Positions 32,948-41,480 of a DNA stretch of 64,000 bases are shown one piece after another. The stretch comes from Blastomussa wellsi. Its lineage: Eukaryota; Cnidaria; Anthozoa; Scleractinia; Plerogyridae. Under the pieces are notes generated by a model, which was given only the letters and a program-made list of their open reading frames with translations, was not told the DNA's origin and made no database searches. The stretch spans positions 10,548,407 to 10,612,406 of the forward strand of contig OX393565.1 of the NCBI GenBank assembly GCA_947652115.1, read 5' to 3'. The position numbers and the translations under genes were made by a program. Each line of letters starts with the position of its first letter. Within the stretch, counting starts at the first letter, position 1.

Positions 32948-34601
32948 GGATGCTGGAATGAATTCGGGTACGGATTTCACAGTTAGACAGTGCATGATTT
33001 GACTCTGATCAGAAGGAAAAGGTGATTTAAGAAAAGGGATTTACACTCCAAACAGTACCTTGTCACTATAATTATATTGTAAAATAAATTGAGTTTAGTT
33101 CCTGTTATACACAAATGAACAGATGTCCGGAAGTGTTTTTTCAAAAATGTTTTCAATAATTTCATGAGAACAGAAAAGTTGCACTATGAGTTCAGTTTAA
33201 CAACTTTATTTTAAAATGAATAATGTTTTCATACAAATTGACAATACTGATTTATAAAGATAAATGAAAGCCTCAACAATAAAACACACTATTTTTAGAA
33301 ACATTGCTTTCTTTTCTGTCTGAAAACTTTCTCGCCAATTTAATCTGAATTGGATGAGTTAGTGATAAATCTATAAATGCTGTTAACCCAGCATGGTATA
33401 TAAACATAACTTACAAACTAATGCCTTAGCTACTTAAGCTACCTAGCTAAACCAGATGCAATTTTCCCCTGTTTGACACTTTCATGTATGAGTGACAAGA
33501 GGTTATAACTACAAAAGTAACAGGCTGTGTATGCGAAAGATAATTTAAAGCCTCAACAATAAAATGCATTATCTTTAGAAACATTGCTTTCTTTTCTGTC
33601 TTCCCGCTAAGTGCCATGTTGAGTGAATCGTGGGTCGATTTGCACATGCTCTCCCATATCGGTGCTGACCAAAGGCGCGAAGGCTCATCAGAGAAAAGTT
33701 GGTTCGGCACGGCTAATCAAAAAAAAAGGCAAGCGAAAATCAAATTATTCATTCAGTCCGTAAGATTAAACCAGCAGCTAAATCAGTCTAGCCGAAAAAG
33801 TTAACAGAAGATGAATTATTTTCTTCCTAACCTTAATCTTGAAGTGAATACTAGTTTCAGTGCGCAATATTTGCCACAAGCTGAACGATTCCTTTGTTTT
33901 GCAGTTGCACTTGAACACTTTTGTAAACAGCCTGTTTTTCCTTCGGCGTTTTAGCGTTTTCTAAACTGAACATAATTGTTTCTTCTTTCATCAGTTCTAT
34001 TAACTCCCCTACATCTTTGTCCTTCCACGCTATCCCGCGAGATTTTCCTGGCGACTTTTGCATCGTCTTCAGCTTCCCGCTAAGTGCCATGTTGAGTGAA
34101 TCGTGGGTCGATTTGCACATGCTCTCCCATATCGGTGCTGACCAAAGGCGCGAAGGCTCATCAGAGAAAAGTTGGTTCGGCACGGCTAATCATTTACACT
34201 GCACACCTGATCCGAGCTGGGCTAGATTTTCAGGATCGCGTACCAGTTTCATCCGTGCTCGGACTACCTCTCGACATGGTCCGAGCACGGGTGAAATTTT
34301 GGTCCGGCACGGATGGGGCAAAGTCGTTTACACAACTAAATCTATCCGTGCCGAACCAATTTTTTTGGTACGCATACTTTTTTCATCTGAGCCGTGCCAA
34401 AAATTTTCGGCCGTGTAAATGGGTCTTTAAACGACCTGGAAATCCTTCAAACTGAATATGATCGACACTACGAATACATAGCTCAAGGGGCAATTATTAG
34501 ATCAAGAGTAAATTGGTACGAACATCACGCCGGGTCAGCTGTCTCCAGAAAATTATCATTTAGCTACTGCGAAACGTCAGCGGCTATCCGCATAAAACAA
34601 T

Positions 34602-35264
34602 ATGGCGGCCGGTGCAAGTTTCACTGTGGAACAAGTGTTAGAGGAAGTTTGCTCAGACGTTGAAAGTGGTGACAACTCCCAAGAACCGGATTGTAGCCTT
34701 GAAGATGTCATAAAACTTTCTGTGAACAACTTCCGTCCTTTGAGACGGCTTTTGGATGATTACTACACCTTTCATTTGGAGGCGAGTAGCTGTTTGGAGA
34801 ATGTCTTCAATAGGCATGAAGCCGAAAGGAATAATATGGAAAGAGTTTTGTTGTCAAGAGCAAGTGTTTGGCCGATGATCACCACAGAAGTTTTGATGTG
34901 GGTGAAATGCATTAATCGGCGAATGCTAGCCACCCCCAAGGCTAGAGACCCGTGGTGCATTGAGATAAAACGTGATCTTCCTCAGGAAATATTCATCCAC
35001 ATCAGGGATGCAATCAGAAAAGGAGTTTCAGCATTTGGAGTGTCAGCAGAGGACTCTGTTGTAAAATTTACTCAAGGGAAGCGCTTGTTCCGTGATTTTT
35101 CTAAATTATGTGGTCTTACACAAAGTGAAATTAAGGCTAAGCTGAAGAAAACCTTCCGTGGAAATCGAAAGAATTTCAAAGCAGAAGTACTAGTGGATGA
35201 GCACAAGCCTTTTGTAATTTGTTATGATCACAAGCGAATGAAGGTTACTGTGACATGCTGTTAA
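34602..35264 (+). CDS. 220-residue protein of the CAT-target element, copy 2
   Basis: Identical translation to the frame at 32285-32947, produced by the 2317-bp tandem duplication, including its leader and the element's left TIR at 34526. Two intact copies imply either very recent duplication or an assembly error. Confidence 0.6.
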   Translation: MAAGASFTVEQVLEEVCSDVESGDNSQEPDCSLEDVIKLSVNNFRPLRRLLDDYYTFHLEASSCLENVFNRHEAERNNMERVLLSRASVWPMITTEVLMWVKCINRRMLATPKARDPWCIEIKRDLPQEIFIHIRDAIRKGVSAFGVSAEDSVVKFTQGKRLFRDFSKLCGLTQSEIKAKLKKTFRGNRKNFKAEVLVDEHKPFVICYDHKRMKVTVTCC

Positions 35265-35583
35265 GGATGCTGGAATGAATTCGGGTACGGATTTCACAGT
35301 TAGACAGTGCATGATTTGACTCTGATCAGAAGGAAAAGGTGATTTAAGAAAAGGGATTTACACTCCAAACAGTACCTTGTCACTATAATTATATTGTAAA
35401 ATAAATTGAGTTTAGTTCCTGTTATACACAAATGAACAGATGTCCGGAAGTGTTTTTTCAAAAATGTTTTCAATAATTTCATGAGAACAGAAAAGTTGCA
35501 CTATGAGTTCAGTTTAACAACTTTATTTTAAAATGAATAATGTTTTCATACAAATTGACAATACTGATTTATAAAGATAAATG

Positions 35584-36411
35584 AAAGCCTCAACAATAAA
35601 ACACACTATTTTTAGAAACATTGCTTTCTTTTCTGTCTGAAAACTTTCTCGCCAATTTAATCTGAATTGGATGAGTTAGTGATAAATCTATAAATGCTGT
35701 TAACCCAGCATGGTATATAAACATAACTTACAAACTAATGCCTTAGCTACTTAAGCTACCTAGCTAAACCAGATGCAATTTTCCCCTGTTTGACACTTTC
35801 ATGTATGAGTGACAAGAGGTTATAACTACAAAAGTAACAGGCTGTGTATGCGAAAGATAATTTAAAGCCTCAACAATAAAATGCATTATCTTTAGAAACA
35901 TTGCTTTCTTTTCTGTCTGAAAACTTTCTCACCAATTTAATCTGAATTGGATGAGTTAGTGATAAATCTATAAATGCTGTTAACCCAGCATGGTATATAA
36001 ACATAACTTATAAACTAATGCCTTAGCTATTTAAGCTACCTAGCTAAACCAGATACAATTTTTCCCTGTTTGACACTTTCATGTATGAGTGACAAGAGGT
36101 TATCACTACAAAAGTAACAGGCTGTGTATGCGAAAGATAATTTAAAGCCTCAACAATAAAATGCATTATCTTTAGAAACATTGCTTTCTTTTCTGTCTGA
36201 AAACTTTCTCACCAATTTAATCTGAATTGGATGAGTTAGTGATAAATCTATAAATGCTGTTAACCCAGCAAGGTATATAAACATAACTTACAAACTAATG
36301 CCTTAGCTGCTTAAGCTACTTAGCTAAACCAGATACAATTTCCCCTGTTTGACACTTTCATGTATGAGTGACAAGAGGTTATCACTACAAAAGTAACAGG
36401 CTGTGTCTGCG
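35584..36411. repeat. 280-bp tandem repeat, three units
   Basis: Units start at 35584, 35864 and 36144 and differ by a few bases. One full unit and a truncated second also occur in the first duplication copy (33267 and 33547). The unit includes the last codons and 3' region of the minus-strand transposase-like gene, so that gene's tail has been multiplied. Confidence 0.9.
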
Positions 36412-39400
36412 GGATCTGCTTTCTGCAATCCACAATAGCAGTAACAAGAGTCATTGAAAACCCTGGGAGGTATGTAAACACTTTTGCTTGGGGTATAGGA
36501 ACAAGGCTCATAGCCTTGTTCTGGTAACCATATCAGCATGACAAACTCATGCTTGAATATATCTTCCCACCTTTGCTGGTATGTGGTGTCAACACTTAAC
36601 CTGTGCAATGCAATATGTTTCGCTTCCCTCCCCTCCATTGTGACTGTTAAAAGGCCCTGCTTGTAGATGTCATAAACTTGATTAGCATGCACAGGCAAAA
36701 CATGACCAATGGTCCAAATAGTTGGGTTTACTGCAGATGGTAAAAACATTGCATTAGCTCTGTAGTATTCCTCTGCTAAGGATTTAAGTTTAGTAAGATC
36801 TGTTTCCTGGACTTCAAATCTGTTAAATATTGAACAACAGTCCCTCAATCTGATCCCAATATAAACTAATGTCAACACTGTCTGTCTTTGCTTCTTACTG
36901 TCTCCCTCCCTGCTCAACACCTTTATGAGCCTCATAAAATTGTGGCAAAAAGACCTTGACTCCTTCCCAGTGAAACGGTACTGCAAATCCCCCTGTTTTC
37001 CTTGGGTTTCGTCGAACCATTTTTTTACTTTTGTGGCTAAACGTTTTGCCTTAACCTCATACTGAAGGGCAGTTACAACATTTGCAAAACAACTATCTTC
37101 TGGAACATCTGAAAATGCTTTGTGTGATGGCAGTATCTTTGATTTTCCAATGGATTCCTTCAGAAGGGCTTTGAAAAAGTACTGCCATGCATTATTTTTC
37201 AAATGCAGCGGTTCCACATGGGCCTTATCAATGAGTTTCCCAACTAGAGGAGTAAACTCTTGCCGGCTCTTTTGACGAGCAATGAAATCGGTCACTTTTG
37301 CCCTTTTCGTGGTTTTCCCTTGAGTGAAATCTTAAATTTTTCAACACTTTCAGCTACCTTAACCCTTTGTTGAAAAGGCCATGGCCTCAACTTACATGAA
37401 TCACTTCCAAATCTCCCTTGCAAGTCAGTGTAATCATTTGTGCTTGCATTCCCAAATGAAGAAAAGAAGGTTGCTGAATTGGAAAGCTCCCCGCCAAGCA
37501 TTGCCAGCATCTTCATATCATTGGGTAGCTCTTTAAACCTAAATGTTACATGCAGATCATTTATTGTAAACACCTTTCCCTCCAAGTCTACCATTTGTTT
37601 ACATACTGCTTGGACATACTTTTTGATGACCAGTGAAGATTCCTCACAATTAGCTCCAAATATCAAAAAGTTGTCAGAGCTGGAGGCTACCCTTTTTCCC
37701 GTATTTAAAAAGCTGATTAGGAATGAGCATGTAGTCTCATTCTTACCAAAGGGACAGCCGTCCCCTCCGAATGTAATCAGGAAAGTACCTTCCGTCTCGC
37801 CAAACCATTTCAAGGCGTCTTTGCGTGAATTTTGCACTTTTAAATAAAAGCTTGCCAATCTAGGTAGATATTCCCTTAAATCTCTAAAGCATCCCCTGGT
37901 GTGTTCATCCTCTATGTATGGAGCAAATTCATCCTTGATTGAATGAATTGTCCCTATATCAATTTTATTTACTTCCTTGATTAGGTTGCTATATGTGAGC
38001 AACTTTGGTATGGGACACTTTGACATGAATGTTATGGCTGTTTTCCCACCTCGTTTCTTTTCACTACACTTCATAGTGGACGCCAGTCTAACAGACTGGT
38101 ATTTTCGTTTTCCCATCACACCACCAGTATAGTAAGTAGCTATACTTCTTAAAATATTATCCCTAGAATTTTGAAAGCCTTCCAGTTCCTGTTTTTGCTT
38201 TTTGTCAATTATGTAGCTTGTTACCTTAGCATTACTTAATACATAGTTTCCTAGATCACTAGTCTTGCATCTTTTTTGGAGAGTGTCAAAGAGGCCATCA
38301 AGTGCAGGCCGTTTGTTACTCTTAGTAGCTCCATGTATCTGCGATGCCTGTGCAAATGTTTCACAGTTTCTTCTAAAAGATGTTTGTGCTGTGCAACTTG
38401 GACTTTCAAGGGATGTTGGTGATACCACTCGCTTCTTCCCCTGAAAATAAAATGATACCAATATTATTAACACCTATTAATGTGCTAAAATAATGCATTT
38501 ACCAGTTCTAACCATTTCTATACAGATATTTTTTTGGAGAAAGCTAAAACAGTGTTAACATGGTTCTTTATGAACACAGTTTTCTCATGAAATTATTTAG
38601 TCAATTTACTATATAAATATAATAATAAAATGTAGATAGTCAGTACAAAAATTGTCAAATTACACCCATCCTAGTATGATATAATAACACAAATGTTACC
38701 TTTGTGCTAAGCTTAGCAGACAAACTTTCAGATGTTTCTTTAAGTTCAGTTACCTAAGAAATGACCAGAAATAATCAGTTTACAATTACTTATTAACATT
38801 TCTTCCCCAATTACAATAAAAAGTATCAGATTATGTAGAGAGAATCTACCATCTGATAGTAATTAATTTGGTGGCTCAAATTATAATCAAATCAAATAAT
38901 ATGGGACTAAAATATAAGCAACAGTGTTTGTACCGACAAACAACTTATAGTGTTTATAAAATAACAAAAGAACAGCAGAGTAAACTGAGCAGGAAAGACT
39001 ACTGAGGCAAAAATTGGCTAGGGTCTACATACTGGTACTGCATAATTTTAAGCTTATAGCATCTTAAACTTAACTCACAAAATAAGCTTACCTTCTCATT
39101 CAACCGGCGGACCTTTTGTTGCTCAACTTTTATTTCTGAAAGAGCACTTGCCTTTTCCTTGGCTAGTTGAACGGCAATGTCACGTTTGGCTTTCATAAAC
39201 TGACCGAAAGCAAAGCGCTTGTGTACTCTGGGCATGTTCCTCACTGCTGTGGCTAACAGACCGTAGCCAATTTTTGCCTCAGTAGTCTTTCTTGCACAGA
39301 TTAACCGCTGCAAACCAATCCCATGTTTACAATATCATGAGAATACGAGACGCAGTGCGTATGAAATAACGACGATTTTCGAATTACTTTAAGACATTTC

Positions 39401-39459
39401 AAAGCAACGAAAAACATACGATTCTTACCAAGAGATTGAACAAGCCATGAATCATCTTT
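36324..39459 (-). CDS. Transposase-like protein of the CAT-target element, one frameshift
   Basis: Probable exons: a short first exon near 39459-39430 (MIHGLFNLL, donor GTAAGA), about 39309-39094, a small one about 38754-38701, and a long one from 38443. The long exon runs to a TGA at 37294-37292 and continues one frame over to 36324; the shift lies in a short A-run (...KGQK against ...AKVTDF). Conserved-looking blocks: FGGDGCPFG, LIFGANCEES, ELPNDMKMLAMLGGELSNSA, AHVEPLHLKNNAWQ, and a Cys-rich tail (CYCYCGL...CYFCSDN). Spaced Asp/Asp/Glu residues (GGDG, PNDM, VEPL) recall the D-D-E layout of RAG1/Transib-like enzymes, but I cannot assign the family. Confidence 0.6.
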
Positions 39460-40229
39460 TCAGGTCTGTATTGACAAATCCAAAGAATTGTATTGAAGCT
39501 AAAACAAGCCCTTTTTCAGTACAGCGAACAGACGCCATTAGACCGAATTTTCCGTATAAACGATCATCTTGTCTCTCCCGGGGAACCTCAACACATTTGG
39601 TATCAGAAGAAAGCTTGTGTTTTCTTCTTTCGAGTGAAATCTTTCTTTCACAACTCCCGCCCTATCCCAGAATGCAAATGGCACTTCTTTATATACCCCG
39701 AGGGGGTAGCACCCAGTCCCTCGCAAAAATCTCACGGCCGGAAGCCATTTCTTGCTTCAATGTAATGTCGCAAAACTCAAGACAGCTGACCCGGCGTGCA
39801 TGGAGAAAAAAGTTATAAATATTTCCTGAATTTACAAAATTATAAAAAGAAAAAAAGTTGTATTAGAAAGCCACAGGGAGAAAACGATGAATGCATAACT
39901 GATCCGAAACAAATAATGATGGAAATAAATAATTCTTATGCAAATCTCTACGATTCAAGTGACGGTGATGATGCATCGACTGACCGATTTCTGAGAAATA
40001 TAAATATTAAAATGTTAAATAAACTTGTGGGAAGTTTAAGGGAATCCATGACTTTTACTCCTTAACGGGCACCCACACGGCATTCACGTAAAACAGTGTT
40101 ACACACACTAAAGATTATTTTTATAATTTTTTTTTACTGGTTTCAACCATGCTTAAAAAAGTTTTGCTGATGCCTATGTGTTAATTGTTCTTGATTGAAC
40201 TAGTTGTCCTTAAGTAAATGGAAAGGTCT

Positions 40230-40775
40230 TCACTTACTAAAATCTTCCTCACTGTCATCCCCATCTTCATCATCACTCATGACTGATTGCCCTGCTGCGA
40301 TGCTTTCCAAATTGTCAAATAGTACATCATCATTTTTCCTTTTTTCTTTTTTCGACACTTCTTTCTCCCTTTTTTCCAGTTCCAGCTTTTTCCTCTGAAG
40401 CTCTTTTTCTTTCTCTTCTAGGTCTCTCTCATGCTCGTCAATAACAACAACTGACTTGTTTAGCTGTGTTAACTGGCTCAAAATATTCAAGTCCCTCTCA
40501 TCAAGTGCTTTCTTTTTCAGTAGCTTCTCTTTTCTTTCCTCCTCTTTTTTCTTTGCATCACCTTCTTTTTGTTCTTTGCTTTTACCTTTGGGTTTTGGAG
40601 GTTTCTCTTTTTTTTCCTCCTCTTTTTCCTTTGCACCAGGTTGTTTTTGTTCTTTGGTTTTACCTTTGGGTTTTGCAGAGGTTTTTTCCTTTTTTTTTTT
40701 CACCCGACTGTTTGCTGCTCTTCTCTTTTTGGGCTGATACTGGTGCTGGTGGACCCTTTTTGGTCGGACATGCAT
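40230..40775 (-). CDS. Lys/Glu-rich coiled-coil protein, unknown
   Basis: 181 residues, mostly charged. An internal duplication (KPKGKTKEQKQPGAKEKEEE and KPKGKSKEQKEGDAKKKEEE) is followed by a long predicted coiled coil (DLEEKEKELQRKKLELEKRE) and an acidic tail (MSDDEDGDDSEEDFSK). The end can splice at GTAAGT (about 40232). The composition is seen in second proteins of DNA transposons, but no SANT domain is visible, so function is open. Confidence 0.4.
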   Translation of the reverse strand: MHVRPKRVHQHQYQPKKRRAANSRVKKKKEKTSAKPKGKTKEQKQPGAKEKEEEKKEKPPKPKGKSKEQKEGDAKKKEEERKEKLLKKKALDERDLNILSQLTQLNKSVVVIDEHERDLEEKEKELQRKKLELEKREKEVSKKEKRKNDDVLFDNLESIAAGQSVMSDDEDGDDSEEDFSK

Positions 40776-41480
40776 AATTTATGCATGTACGACCTTTGTA
40801 GGGGGAATATTGGTGGTCCTTTCGTTGGTTGGGTGTTGTCACATCACGACAATGTTGTTTTAAGGGGGGTATGGTGGGGCATGTATGGTAAAAAGTATCA
40901 TTCGAAGCGTTTTTGGGGAATTATACACATATCACAAAGATCACTAGGGAAGAAGATCATTCAGCACTGACCAATATACATGTGACGATCAAACAGAAAA
41001 TAAATATATATAAAGTTTAAAGCAACTCACACACCCTCCCCTCGTCAACCCCTTAAAAGTCAATTGGTCGCCCCCAAACATTGTTGCGAAGCTGTTTTGC
41101 TTTTACGTCGTGGTGGCGATGTGTTGGAGTGAGCAAGTTGGTGAAAGTGTTTGGCTGTTTCGTTTTGGTGGCGTCGTGTTCCAGTAAGCAAGGTGGTGAA
41201 GAAAAGTGAGTATAAGTATTTGGTTTTTGTTTTATGCATATTGTGAGAGCGGGCATCGATACTGAGGTCAATCGCTGTCCCGTATCTCCTTGTGATCGCA
41301 CGATTGTGTGACTTGGAGAAAACCTTGAAGCATTCTTGAGCAAACCTGTGCATTTAAACTGAGCCAGCTTGAGTTAATTGAGAGAAACTTGCATTATTTC
41401 CTCGAAATTTATTTCACTGAAAGTTCATATCACTCGCAAAGATCATTATCGTCACTAGATTTACACAAAGTATTGCTGAA

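Larger units (their letters stand above)
31402..35917. repeat. 2317-bp tandem duplication, apparently without differences
   Basis: 31402-33600 equals 33719-35917 in every stretch I compared, including three matching ORFs on both strands. The two copies are joined by 33601-33718, which is a further copy of 31757-31874. The unit spans the Myb exon 1 and right end of Harbinger 2, a piece of LINE, and the left TIR and first gene of the CAT-target element. It must therefore postdate all of those insertions. Confidence 0.95.
32209..39798. mobile_element. Unclassified DNA transposon, TSD CAT
   Basis: Perfect 18-base inverted ends, CACGCCGGGTCAGCTGTC, at 32209 (and at 34526 in the duplicated copy) and ending at 39798. 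CAT at 32206-32208 and 39799-39801 is the target duplication, confirmed because its removal rejoins a LINE frame. Without the tandem duplication the element is 5273 bp. It has a plus-strand gene near the left end and a spliced minus-strand gene from the right end, which converge. The CAC...GTG ends and 3-bp target fit CACTA-like or some newer superfamilies, but the proteins match none that I can name. Confidence 0.85.
27881..40065 (+). pseudogene. LINE ORF2 fragment, split by two nested transposons
   Basis: Three pieces read in one frame once the insertions and target duplications are removed: 27881-27925, 32113-32208 (after the TTA) and 39802-40065. Across the junctions the text runs ...ATPENL / NDLEILQTEYDRHYEYIAQG ... 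NWYEH / GEKSYKYFLNLQ ... SCIRK. This is the linker between the endonuclease and reverse transcriptase domains of non-LTR retrotransposons. The fragment is truncated on both sides; neither catalytic domain is present. It is the oldest layer in the nest. Confidence 0.8.

Noticed and set aside
31540..34418. Repeated 108- and 133-codon frames on opposite strands
   Set aside because: The minus frame is Myb exon 1 plus leader of Harbinger 2; the plus frame is its shadow and the element's TIR. They recur only because of the tandem duplication.
37292..37300. Programmed -1 frameshift in the CAT-element transposase-like gene
   Set aside because: The A-run lacks a canonical slippery heptamer in the zero frame; a simple indel is the simpler reading, though reads could change this.
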